This document shows positions 57,320 to 64,000 of a stretch of DNA of 64,000 nt, piece by piece. The notes under the pieces are model-generated. The model worked only from the letters and a program-made list of their open reading frames with translations. It was not told where the DNA came from and did not search any database. Position 1 is the stretch's first letter. The number at the start of each line of letters is the position of its first letter. Position numbers and translations under genes: made by a program. This DNA is from Dehalococcoidia bacterium (GTDB lineage Bacteria; Chloroflexota; Dehalococcoidia; Tepidiformales; Tepidiformaceae): NCBI GenBank assembly GCA_020850615.1, contig JADZEI010000011.1, forward strand, positions 62,001 through 126,000, written 5' to 3'.

Positions 57320-58285
57320 ATGCACGCGTTCCCTCTGATTCCATTCCTCTTCCTCGGCTTCAGCGGCTGGGACCCGATCAAGATCGATATCGACCCGGTG
57401 ATGGCCGAGTTCGGGCCGTTCACGCTGGCGTGGCACGGGTTCTTCACCGCGGTGGGGATCATCGCGGGCGTCACGCTCTCGGTCTGGATTGCGAAGAAGG
57501 ACGGGATCCCGAGCGAGATCGCGCAGGAGATCGCGCTCGTGGGCGTGCCTTGCGCCATCGTCGGCGCGCGCCTGTTCTATGTGGCCGAGCACTGGGACCA
57601 GTTCTCGGACGACATCCCGAGCATCGTCACGGGGATCACGGAAGGCGGCATCACCCTCTACGGCGGGCTGATCGGCGGCGTGCTGGGCGGGCTGCTCTAC
57701 TCGGCATGGCGGAAGTGGCCGCTGCCGATCGGGCTGGACGCGGCGGCGCCGGGCATCATCCTCGGGCAGGGCATCGGCCGCATCGGCGACCTGATCAACG
57801 GCGAGCACCTCGCGGACCGCACGGGCCTTCCGTGGGGCGTGAAGTACCTCCACCCGGAGAGCCCGCAGTACCAGGAGTTCAACGACCTGCGCGGGGTGGA
57901 CGGCCAGCTGAACCCCGGCGATACGTTCGCCGTGCACCCGGTGGCGGGCGGCTACGAACTCCTCGGCGACTTCGTCATCTGCGCGATCCTGTACTTCGTG
58001 TGCCGGCGGTACCTGAAGGCACCGGGGTGGGTGTTCGCGTCCTACATGCTGATGTACGGCGTGCTGCGGTTCGGCCTCTCGTTCTTCCGGAACGACGAGC
58101 AGCAGCTCTGGGACATCCCCGTGCCGCAGCTGGTCAGCGGGCTCATCATCGGCGCGGCGATCATCCTCGCCGGCGTGTTCCTGCGCTGGCCGGGCGCGAT
58201 CACGCGTGAGTACGCCGAGCGCGTCTGGCCCGACCAGGATCCCGACACGACGGCGGGCAAGCCGGGCACGACCGCCAACGCCTGA
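57320..58285 (+). CDS. lgt: Prolipoprotein diacylglyceryl transferase
   Basis: A 321-residue inner-membrane enzyme that attaches diacylglycerol to the lipobox Cys of lipoproteins. Seven helices are expected. Conserved segments are LAWHGFFTAVGIIAGV, GGITLYGGLIGGVLGG, and the signature GIGRIGDLINGEHL near residue 155. HPVAGGYELLGDF and LRFGLSFFRNDEQ follow. The C-terminal 30 residues are a polar tail. The stop overlaps the next start by one base (TGATG). Confidence 0.95.
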   Translation: MHAFPLIPFLFLGFSGWDPIKIDIDPVMAEFGPFTLAWHGFFTAVGIIAGVTLSVWIAKKDGIPSEIAQEIALVGVPCAIVGARLFYVAEHWDQFSDDIPSIVTGITEGGITLYGGLIGGVLGGLLYSAWRKWPLPIGLDAAAPGIILGQGIGRIGDLINGEHLADRTGLPWGVKYLHPESPQYQEFNDLRGVDGQLNPGDTFAVHPVAGGYELLGDFVICAILYFVCRRYLKAPGWVFASYMLMYGVLRFGLSFFRNDEQQLWDIPVPQLVSGLIIGAAIILAGVFLRWPGAITREYAERVWPDQDPDTTAGKPGTTANA

Positions 58286-58542
58286 TGGCCGCAACCCGGA
58301 GGGTGACGCTCTACACGCGGGCGGGGTGCTCGCTCTGCGTGCAGGCGCGGCGCTACCTGGCCGCGCTCGAAGGGCCGCTCCGGTTCACGGTCGACGAGGT
58401 GGACATCGAGACGGACGACGAGCTGCACCGGCGCTACCTCTACGAGATCCCGGTCGTCGCTTACGAAGGCCGCGACATCATCGCCACGCGGATCACGGCG
58501 AACAGCCTCGAGGACGCGTTGCGCGAAGCGCTTAAGGCGTAA
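58285..58542 (+). CDS. Glutaredoxin-family (thioredoxin-fold) small protein
   Basis: An 85-residue thioredoxin fold: VTLYTRAGCSLCVQARRYL with the redox pair C-S-L-C, then DEVDIETDDELHRRYLYEIPVV (cis-Pro), then an alpha-helical end. It is in the DUF836/glutaredoxin-like group rather than classical CPYC glutaredoxin. It is translationally coupled to lgt. The last codon and stop run into repeat copy B. Confidence 0.88.
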   Translation: MAATRRVTLYTRAGCSLCVQARRYLAALEGPLRFTVDEVDIETDDELHRRYLYEIPVVAYEGRDIIATRITANSLEDALREALKA

Positions 58543-58584
58543 AGGCGTGGAGGCGTAGAGGCGTAGAGTGGGCGTCCGCCGCGG
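58534..58584 (+). repeat. AGGCGTAGAGGCGTAGAG dispersed repeat, copy B
   Basis: A tandem run of AGGCGTA/AGGCGTG units followed by GAGTGGGCGTCCGCCGCGGG. It begins in the last codons of the glutaredoxin-like gene. Confidence 0.8.
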
Positions 58585-58600
58585 GAGGCGGGACGTCGGT

Positions 58601-59029
58601 TCAAGGGCGCCAAACCTCTCCAGGTGTAACGGCTCGATCCGGTGAAACATCCACGACGTAAGATCCCCCAGCCGCGCTGCGCACGGTCACCGCAAGCCGC
58701 AGGTTTACCCAGTCCCATGACTCTCGCTGGCTCCGGTAGGTCTCGCACTGCGTGCCGGCGAGCTCCTCCGGAGGACTCTTCTCGTCGTCGAACGCGTCGC
58801 CTAGTCGTCGACGGCCGAAGGTGGAGGTACGATCCGCGAGCCGAGATCGACTCAGGCTCGATCCCCCGAAGTCCCGGATTGTGCACCGAAGCGTGACCGC
58901 AACCACCACGTCGTCAGAATGCACCGGGTCGGCGTCTTCGTTGGCTGTGAGTAGGACAGCCATGATCGCGATCACCGCCCCCGACGCAGCAACGAAAGCG
59001 ACCAGCATCCCAATCACTAAACGTGCCAT
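58601..59029 (-). CDS. Single-pass membrane protein of unknown function
   Basis: A 142-residue protein with one N-terminal transmembrane segment (about residues 3-28, LVIGMLVAFVAASGAVIAIM). An outer domain of about 110 residues carries two Cys (TLRCTIRDF and GTQCETYRS) that may pair. No family is recognised. GAGGAG lies seven bases before the ATG. The 187-base divergent region to the next gene (59030-59216) has nothing else recognisable. Confidence 0.5.
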   Translation of the reverse strand: MARLVIGMLVAFVAASGAVIAIMAVLLTANEDADPVHSDDVVVAVTLRCTIRDFGGSSLSRSRLADRTSTFGRRRLGDAFDDEKSPPEELAGTQCETYRSQRESWDWVNLRLAVTVRSAAGGSYVVDVSPDRAVTPGEVWRP

Positions 59030-59204
59030 CTCGGAACTCCTCGTGGGATCCCTCGCAGCAATGCCGGGACGACCGTCTGGTGCCGTGGGCTGCTGTTGGG
59101 TTCTACCGCTGTGCCTGCGCCGCGGCAGCACGACACTCGCCTACGATACCATTTATCGGGCCCTCCGGGCGCGGCAGCGGGCAGACGCAGGCCCGGCGTG
59201 GGGC

Positions 59205-59210
59205 TACGCT
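59205..59210 (+). promoter_or_regulatory. -10 element of gene 59217 (leaderless)
   Basis: TACGCT six bases before ATG 59217. Confidence 0.5.
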
Positions 59211-59216
59211 GTGCCG

Positions 59217-59588
59217 ATGGGAACCCTTTCGGAGCTCGGCCTGGGCACGGCCGATGGCGCGCTCATGCTCGTTTCGCCGCCGGATGGTGTGCTCGCGGAA
59301 GCTTCGGCGATGAAGCCGCGCCCGAGCATCGCGAGCACGCTGCAGGTGGCAGAACCGGCGCGGCGCATGGCCTGGTGGCCGGACCGCCGCCAGCTCGACC
59401 CGGCCACGCTGAGCCGGTTCCGCTGGATGCTCGAGTCGGCGGGCGGCGAGGGCTGGCTCATCCTCGACCCCGAGGACGAGGGCGTCGACAGTGCGGCGCT
59501 GCGCGAGGCGCTCGCGCCGACGCAGCTCACGATCGCGGAGGAGCGGGCGCTGCCGCGCGGCGAGTTTGCCGTGCGGGTGACCCCGTAG
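59217..59588 (+). CDS. Hypothetical protein, DUF3052-like
   Basis: A 123-residue soluble protein with alternating strands and helices: LGTADGALMLVSPPDGVLAE, ARRMAWWPDRRQLDPATL, GEGWLILDPEDEGVDSAALR. It resembles DUF3052-type proteins but the match is not certain. The start is set by the -10 spacing. Confidence 0.5.
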   Translation: MGTLSELGLGTADGALMLVSPPDGVLAEASAMKPRPSIASTLQVAEPARRMAWWPDRRQLDPATLSRFRWMLESAGGEGWLILDPEDEGVDSAALREALAPTQLTIAEERALPRGEFAVRVTP

Positions 59589-59621
59589 GGCCGTCGAAGG
59601 TCACAGGCCGAAGGTCGAACA

Positions 59622-59676
59622 CCGCGGCGGACGCCACTCCACGCCTTTACGCCTCTACGCCTTTACGCCTTCTACG
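59622..59676 (-). repeat. AGGCGTAGAGGCGTAGAG dispersed repeat, copy C (inverted)
   Basis: CCGCGGCGGACGCCACTCC followed by ACGCCTTTACGCCTCTACGCC and more units: the reverse complement of copies A and B. It encodes the last residues and stop of the adjacent methyltransferase. Confidence 0.8.
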
Positions 59677-60425
59677 AGGACGGTGGGGAGGCTGAGGCCC
59701 CAGGGGTCGTCGATGATGTCGAAGGCGGCGCGCTGGGCGGGGTTGGCCTCGCGGAGGAGCTCCTTGAGCATCGCCACGGCGGTTGGGGGCGTGTTCATGC
59801 GGCGGACCCAGTCGTCGCCATCGAGCACGACGGCGTCGCGGTCGAGCACGGCCGCGCGGGCGAAGCCGCACTGCTGGAACATGCGCACCCACTCGCTCGC
59901 GCGCCAATCGCGCACGTGGGAGCGGTCGCGGAGGAGCTCGACCGCGTTCAGGAACGTGTCGTGCGCGGGATCTTCGTGCGCGACGGTATCGGCGAGGAGC
60001 ATGCGGCCGCCGGGCCTGAGCACGCGCGCGGCCTCGCGCAGCACCGCCAGCGGGTCGACGAAGTGGTGGGCGCAGTAGCGGCAGGCGACGAGGTCGAAGC
60101 TGGCATCCGGGTAGGGGAGGGCGGCGCCGTCGGCTTCTTCGAAGCGCGCGTTCGTCACGCCGCGCTGGGCCGCGAGCGCGCGCGCCTGGTCCAGCATCGC
60201 GGGCGTGATGTCGATGCCGACGACTTCGCGGGCCTGCGGGGCGAGCCGCAGGGCCGTGAACCCGACGCCCGTGCCGATATCGAGCACGCGCTCGACGCCT
60301 GTGAGTGCGGCGGCCTCGGCGAGCACGGCCAGGTCCTTCCCGGCGGCGTGGACGCTGCTGACGGTGTAGGCGCTGGCGGCGGCGGTGAACTGGCCCTGGA
60401 TGGACGCGGTGGCGTGGGTGGTCAT
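59655..60425 (-). CDS. Class I SAM-dependent methyltransferase
   Basis: A 256-residue UbiE-like methyltransferase: VERVLDIGTGVGFTALRLA (motif I), VVGIDITPAMLDQARALAA (post I), DGAALPYPDASFDLVACRYC, and RVLRPGGRMLLADTVAHED. The C-terminus is contributed by a dispersed repeat (EGVKA then stop). The substrate is unknown. It is divergent from a LysR regulator, so it is a probable regulatory target. Confidence 0.9.
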   Translation of the reverse strand: MTTHATASIQGQFTAAASAYTVSSVHAAGKDLAVLAEAAALTGVERVLDIGTGVGFTALRLAPQAREVVGIDITPAMLDQARALAAQRGVTNARFEEADGAALPYPDASFDLVACRYCAHHFVDPLAVLREAARVLRPGGRMLLADTVAHEDPAHDTFLNAVELLRDRSHVRDWRASEWVRMFQQCGFARAAVLDRDAVVLDGDDWVRRMNTPPTAVAMLKELLREANPAQRAAFDIIDDPWGLSLPTVLVEGVKA

Positions 60426-60479
60426 GGCTGTCTCCAGTCGGGGAGCTGCTCGTACGGTAGCTGCGCCGTGAACCGGCCG

Positions 60480-60496
60480 TCCAAGATATAATTGGA
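60480..60496. promoter_or_regulatory. LysR-type operator overlapping a TATAAT
   Basis: TCCAA-GATATAA-TTGGA is a T-N11-A inverted repeat, the standard LysR box, in the divergent region between the methyltransferase and the LysR gene. Confidence 0.6.
60487..60492 (+). promoter_or_regulatory. -10 element of the LysR gene
   Basis: TATAAT, a consensus hexamer 30 bases before ATG 60523, lying wholly inside the operator. Confidence 0.6.
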
Positions 60497-60522
60497 AGCA
60501 CACCGATACCCGGGAGGCATGG

Positions 60523-61398
60523 ATGGAGCTCCAGCAGCTGCGCTACCTGCGGGCAGCGGTCCGGCTCGGCAGCGTAACCCGCGCGGCGGAGGCCGAGCAC
60601 GTCGCGCAGCCGTCCGTGAGCAAGCAGCTCCGCGCACTGGAGCGCGAGGTCGGCGTGCCGCTGTTCCATCGAGTGGGGCGCCGCATCATCCCGACGGACG
60701 CGGGGCTGCGCCTGGCCGACACGGCCGACCACGTGCTGCGCGAGCTGGAGGAGGCGGCAGGTGCACTCGCCGGCGAGTCCGGGAAGCCGCAATCGCTGGC
60801 GATCTGTGCGACGGAGACGGTGGTCGACCACCTGCTGCCGGCCGCGATCGCCGGGCTCATGGCGGAGCACCCGGGGCTTCGCCTGAGCGTCGAAATGCTC
60901 GGCACGGAGGCGGCGGTGGCGCGCCTGCTCGCGGACGAGGCCGACTTCGCGATCGCGGTGCTGCCGGTGGCGGATGCGCGGCTGGAGGTACACACGTTGC
61001 TGGATGAAGACGTGCTGCTGGCCGTGCCGCGCGGGCACTCCTGGGCCGGGCGTGCGGGTGTGCCGCTCAGTGAGGCGCTGGCGGCCGGGGAGCTGCTGCT
61101 TTCGATGCGCGGGCTGGGCCTTCGCGCGACGGTGGAAGCGGAGGCGGCGCGCTGGGGCGTGGCGCTCGCCGGGCGGCTCGAACTGCGAAGCCAGCAGGCA
61201 CTGCTGGCGCTCGTCGCCGCGGGGGCAGGCATCGCTTTCGCACCGCGGATGGCGCTCGCCGGGCGGGCGGACGTGGTCGCGGTGCGCACCGAGCCGGTGC
61301 TGCGGCGGAGCCTCGGGTGGATGCGGCGCCGGGGCCGCTACCTGCCGCCGGCGGCGTTCGATCTTGTGGAGCGCTGCCGCGGAGCGGAGGCGGGCTAG
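60523..61398 (+). CDS. LysR-family transcriptional regulator
   Basis: A 291-residue regulator. The N-terminal winged HTH has LQQLRYLRAAVRLGSVTRAA, then QPSVSKQLRALEREVGVPLF, and a linker helix. Residues 90-290 are the periplasmic-binding-protein-like effector domain (SLAICATETVVDHLLPAAIA). A GGGAGG RBS lies before the ATG. It probably represses itself and controls the divergent methyltransferase through the operator at 60480. The stop overlaps that of the convergent gene by three bases. Confidence 0.92.
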   Translation: MELQQLRYLRAAVRLGSVTRAAEAEHVAQPSVSKQLRALEREVGVPLFHRVGRRIIPTDAGLRLADTADHVLRELEEAAGALAGESGKPQSLAICATETVVDHLLPAAIAGLMAEHPGLRLSVEMLGTEAAVARLLADEADFAIAVLPVADARLEVHTLLDEDVLLAVPRGHSWAGRAGVPLSEALAAGELLLSMRGLGLRATVEAEAARWGVALAGRLELRSQQALLALVAAGAGIAFAPRMALAGRADVVAVRTEPVLRRSLGWMRRRGRYLPPAAFDLVERCRGAEAG

Positions 61399-62585
61399 CT
61401 CGCGCGCTTGCCCAGGCGCTTGCCGAAGAAGGCGCTCGCGGAGACGCCGGGCTTGAGCGCGTCAATGACGCCGGGGATCGGCTCGTGCTCGTTGGGGGCG
61501 GCGTGGTCGCGGACTTCGATGCGGTAGGCCGGGCCGAAGAGCGTCCGGATCCGCCGGGTGACGCCCTCGATGTGCTCGTCGCCGCAGTAGATGTTGACCG
61601 GGACGTCCCCGGCGCTCGTCACGCCGATGCGGTCGTAGCCACGGAGGAAGCGCCGGAGGAGGAGGACGGCGTCCATCGGGTCGACGTTTGGCGGCGGCTG
61701 CACCACCACGAGGTGGCACGGTAGGCCGAAGCGCGGGCGCACGTAGTACGCCGGCAGCCCGGTCCGCTCGTCGCGGCCGCTGACGGCGAACTGGTCGTTC
61801 AGGCGGTCCAGCATGCCGAGGACCTGCTGACGCGAGACGGGCGCCACGAGGAGGTCGCCGGCGCCGGCGCGGAGGGCCCAGACCGCATCGCGGAGCTGGG
61901 CGGCTTCGGTGACGATGACGGTGCGCACGCGGTCGACCGCCTGGAGCCCGCCGACGAACTCGGCCGCCTCACCGGAGAGGCCGGCGGCAACGAGGTAGAC
62001 GACGACGGTATGGCCGTCGCCCGGGCCATCGACGACCAAGTGGCCGAACGGCTCGACCGTCTCCCGCAGGGTCGCGACATCGCGCGGGTCCAGGCCGACG
62101 GGGACGATGCGGTAGTTGACGTCGTGCGAGACGGTGGCGGGCTCGTCGCCGGCGCGGCGGTTGCCCCAGCGGGTCGCCGATTCCTGGTCGACGACCTCGC
62201 GGAACCACTGCACGCAGGAGGAGCAGAGGGTGTAGTGGTGGCCGTGTTCGGAGAGGCGCCGGATGGGCGCGAGCACGGCGCCGGCATCGTCCGGGAGGAG
62301 GTGGAGGGCGAAAACGCTGCCCTCTGGCTCGCCGTAGCAGACGTCGCAGCCGCCTTCGCGGCGCCATTCGCGGGTGCGGTCGGGGAGGTGGACGCGAGCG
62401 CTCTCGCCGCTGCGGGTCACCGCCTGATCGAGCGCTTCGCGGACGATGGCGAAACAGGGCGTGCAGAGGCGGAGGCTCTCGAGGCTGGCGCTCTCGGACT
62501 GGTCGAGCCCCTGCTCCAGGTACAGGTCGCCGCAGTAATCGCGCGACGCGCAGATAGCGCAGTAGCCATCCCAGTCGTTTCTCAT
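61395..62585 (-). CDS. Zinc-ribbon protein with pseudo-receiver domain, unknown function
   Basis: A 396-residue protein I cannot place. Residues 1-130 carry four Cys-x2-Cys pairs: C9/C12, C41/C44, C80/C83 and C121/C124, suggesting two separate zinc ribbons. Residues about 158-285 have a Rossmann/receiver-like pattern (VVDGPGDGHTVVVYLVAAG, VDRVRTVIVTEAAQLRDAVW, AGDLLVAPVSRQQVLGML) but no acidic phosphorylation pocket is evident. Residues 300-390 form a separate alpha-beta domain with HLVVVQPPPNVDPMDAVLLL. GAGGGGGTG lies before the ATG. It is downstream of the TetR gene in the same direction. Confidence 0.6.
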   Translation of the reverse strand: MRNDWDGYCAICASRDYCGDLYLEQGLDQSESASLESLRLCTPCFAIVREALDQAVTRSGESARVHLPDRTREWRREGGCDVCYGEPEGSVFALHLLPDDAGAVLAPIRRLSEHGHHYTLCSSCVQWFREVVDQESATRWGNRRAGDEPATVSHDVNYRIVPVGLDPRDVATLRETVEPFGHLVVDGPGDGHTVVVYLVAAGLSGEAAEFVGGLQAVDRVRTVIVTEAAQLRDAVWALRAGAGDLLVAPVSRQQVLGMLDRLNDQFAVSGRDERTGLPAYYVRPRFGLPCHLVVVQPPPNVDPMDAVLLLRRFLRGYDRIGVTSAGDVPVNIYCGDEHIEGVTRRIRTLFGPAYRIEVRDHAAPNEHEPIPGVIDALKPGVSASAFFGKRLGKRAS

Positions 62586-62659
62586 CGAGCACCCCCTCAA
62601 GCGAGTTATCGACAGGCGATGTCGAGTTCTGCAGTCAGGGGGGCCCGCGGAGGTGCGGA

Positions 62660-63322
62660 TCAGCTCGCCGGAGCCTGGCCCCGGCCGGGCGCGAGAACGC
62701 TGCGCATGATCATCTCGGTGACCTGGTCGGCGATCCATTCGGGCTCCCACGGCCCGCCGGGGCGGTACCAGGTGGCAACACTCACGGAGGCGCGGGTGAC
62801 CGTGAAGGCGGCGAGCTTGGGGTCGCCGGGTGTGAAGGCGCCCGACTCCATGCCCTCGCGGATGACCCCGGCGATGAGGTTCTCGAACTGGCGCTGGAGG
62901 TCGCGGATCAGTGCGCGGCTTTCGTCGCAAAGGTCCGGCGGGTCGTTGAGGATGATGGCCTGCTGCTCGACGGGCTGGAACGAGACGGCGACCTGCGCGC
63001 GGATTGCGCGGCGGAGCGTCGCCTCGGGGCCGAGGCCCCTGGCGATAATGGCCTCGAGGCCGCGTACGCCGTTGCGTGTGGCCATGACGCGGATTTCGGT
63101 GAACAAGTGTTCCTTGCTGACGAAGTAGTGATATAAGTGGCCCTTGGCAAGGCCGGCTTCGGCCGCGATGTCCTCCAGGTTGGTGCCCTGGTACCCGCGC
63201 CGTGCGAACGCGCGGGCGGCGCCGAGGAGGATGGCCTGTTTCTTCTCTTCCGTCCGCTCGACGTTTCGCACCCGGTGCCCGCGCAGGCCAACCGGAGCTG
63301 AACCCCTGTCCGTTTGCGTCAT
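62660..63322 (-). CDS. TetR/AcrR family regulator
   Basis: A 220-residue repressor. The N-terminal HTH is clear: EKKQAILLGAARAFARRGYQ, then TNLEDIAAEAGLAKGHLYHY and FVSKEHLF. A C-terminal ligand domain (residues 75-215) follows, of the FadR/AcrR_N type. The ATG at 63322 is chosen over an in-frame GTG one codon upstream. Likely targets are unknown; it precedes the zinc-ribbon gene by 75 bases, so they may be co-transcribed. Confidence 0.88.
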   Translation of the reverse strand: MTQTDRGSAPVGLRGHRVRNVERTEEKKQAILLGAARAFARRGYQGTNLEDIAAEAGLAKGHLYHYFVSKEHLFTEIRVMATRNGVRGLEAIIARGLGPEATLRRAIRAQVAVSFQPVEQQAIILNDPPDLCDESRALIRDLQRQFENLIAGVIREGMESGAFTPGDPKLAAFTVTRASVSVATWYRPGGPWEPEWIADQVTEMIMRSVLAPGRGQAPAS

Positions 63323-63380
63323 CACGAGAGCCTCGTTTGCGGCCGCTGGGAGCCGCCGGAGATTGGGAAGCGCTGAACTG

Positions 63381-63386
63381 ATTATA
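63381..63386 (-). promoter_or_regulatory. -10 element of the TetR gene
   Basis: TATAAT on the minus strand, 58 bases before ATG 63322. A direct repeat TGAACT (63374 and 63392) flanks it and could be part of an operator. TTGCGC lies 15 bases upstream as a weak -35. Confidence 0.5.
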
Positions 63387-63479
63387 AGCGTGTGAACTCC
63401 CGCGCAATGTCGAGGTTTGCGGGAAATTGCTGGATATTGGCCGTGATGTCCCCGCCGTGACCCTGCTGGCGGCCCGGGC

Positions 63480-63485
63480 TATGCT
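63480..63485 (+). promoter_or_regulatory. -10 element of tmk (leaderless)
   Basis: TATGCT six bases before ATG 63492. Confidence 0.5.
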
Positions 63486-63491
63486 GCGGCG

Positions 63492-64000
63492 ATGTTCATC
63501 GTCCTCGAAGGCGGCGAAGGGGCGGGCAAGAGCACGCTCGCGGCAGACCTCGCGGCCCGGCTGCGGGCGGCCGGCAGGACGGTGAACCTGACGCGTGAGC
63601 CCGGCGGCACGGCGGCGGGCGAGCTCGTCCGCGGGCTGCTCCACGAGCCGCTCCAGCCCTGGGCCGAGACGTTCGCATTCATGGTGGCGCGCGCGGAGCT
63701 GGTGGCAGAGGTCATCCGCCCGGCGCTGGAACGCGGCGAAACCGTCCTCTGCGACCGGTTCGCGGGCAGCACGTTCGCATACCAGGGGTGGGGGCGCGGC
63801 CTGGCCCTCGCCGACCTCGATCGGGTCAACGCGCTGGCGACGGGCGGGCTCGCGCCGGACCTGGTGCTCTATCTCGACATCCCGCCCGAGATCGGGCTGG
63901 CCCGGAAGCATGGCGAAACCGAAGCCATCCGCACGGGGCTGGAGGCGCGCGCCTTCCACGAACGCGTCCGGGAGGGCTACCGCGCGCAGGCGGCGGCCGC
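63492..64000 (+). CDS. tmk: Thymidylate kinase, 5' part
   Basis: The first about 170 residues of dTMP kinase, running off the window end. FIVLEGGEGAGKSTLAADLA is the P-loop, LTREPGGTAAGELVR the DR/E-like substrate loop, VLCDRFAGSTFAYQGWGRGL the signature, and PDLVLYLDIPPEIGLARK the Walker-B-like segment. It makes dTDP from dTMP for DNA synthesis. Confidence 0.95.
   Translation, partial: MFIVLEGGEGAGKSTLAADLAARLRAAGRTVNLTREPGGTAAGELVRGLLHEPLQPWAETFAFMVARAELVAEVIRPALERGETVLCDRFAGSTFAYQGWGRGLALADLDRVNALATGGLAPDLVLYLDIPPEIGLARKHGETEAIRTGLEARAFHERVREGYRAQAAA

Noticed and set aside
59096-59695. ORF ending in a LYASTPLRL-type sequence
   Set aside because: The protein-like similarity among several such frames comes from translating the AGGCGTA repeat, not from coding homology.

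Overview
The window is a 64 kb piece of a high-GC bacterial chromosome, roughly 70% GC by eye. It is densely packed, with many gene pairs sharing ATGA or GTGA stop/start overlaps. The gene content points to Chloroflexota. The best indicators are the adjacent DUF2298 (Chlor_Arch_YYY type) and TIGR03663-like membrane glycosyltransferases, a family 5 uracil-DNA glycosylase, and many small membrane proteins of Chloroflexota type. A Dehalococcoidia/Tepidiforma-like lineage is my best guess, but it is an inference. I saw no tRNA, rRNA, CRISPR array, prophage or complete insertion sequence.

Layout. 0-3 kb: end of a tRNA-dihydrouridine synthase gene, uracil-DNA glycosylase, siroheme synthase, a YqhA-like membrane protein, an MmcQ/YjbR protein and a ParDE-type toxin-antitoxin pair. 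3-9 kb: valS, an Mrr-type restriction enzyme and an isolated nuoEF diaphorase pair. 9-12 kb: two unknown envelope proteins, then a DUF559 endonuclease-like gene flanked by REP/REPIN palindromes. 12-23 kb (minus strand): an apparent operon of ftsY followed by three very large polytopic membrane proteins, a flippase-like protein and an FAD oxidoreductase, which looks like an envelope glycoconjugate pathway. 23-34 kb: methyltransferase, thiamine-binding YkoF-like protein, rnc-smc, a zinc-finger/membrane triad, rpsO and pnp, then about 600 bp of hairpin-rich DNA without a gene. 34-41 kb: truncated hemoglobin, a LuxR-type membrane sensor, an acyl-CoA dehydrogenase, a c-di-AMP riboswitch in front of a PRC-barrel gene, and cysS with a possible cysteine leader peptide. 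41-49 kb: duplicated DUF433/DUF5615 toxin-antitoxin modules, a TPR protein, a Cys-cluster protein, a DMT exporter, cysE, a DUF3500 gene and rnhB-yraN. 49-64 kb: flavodoxin, lipA, a degenerate histidine kinase, AlkA-like glycosylase, SDR, beta-lactamase-fold hydrolase, membrane proteins, lgt, a glutaredoxin-like gene, methyltransferase/LysR pair, a novel zinc-ribbon protein, TetR regulator and the start of tmk.

The strongest general signal is regulatory. About twenty genes have a TANNNT -10 hexamer ending exactly 6 or 7 bases before the start codon, with no Shine-Dalgarno sequence between. They are probably transcribed as leaderless mRNAs, and the spacing settles several start codons. Genes inside operons, and several longer-leader genes such as valS, use Shine-Dalgarno sites instead. 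The same promoter geometry exposes a 19-codon leaderless ORF with two Cys codons upstream of cysS.
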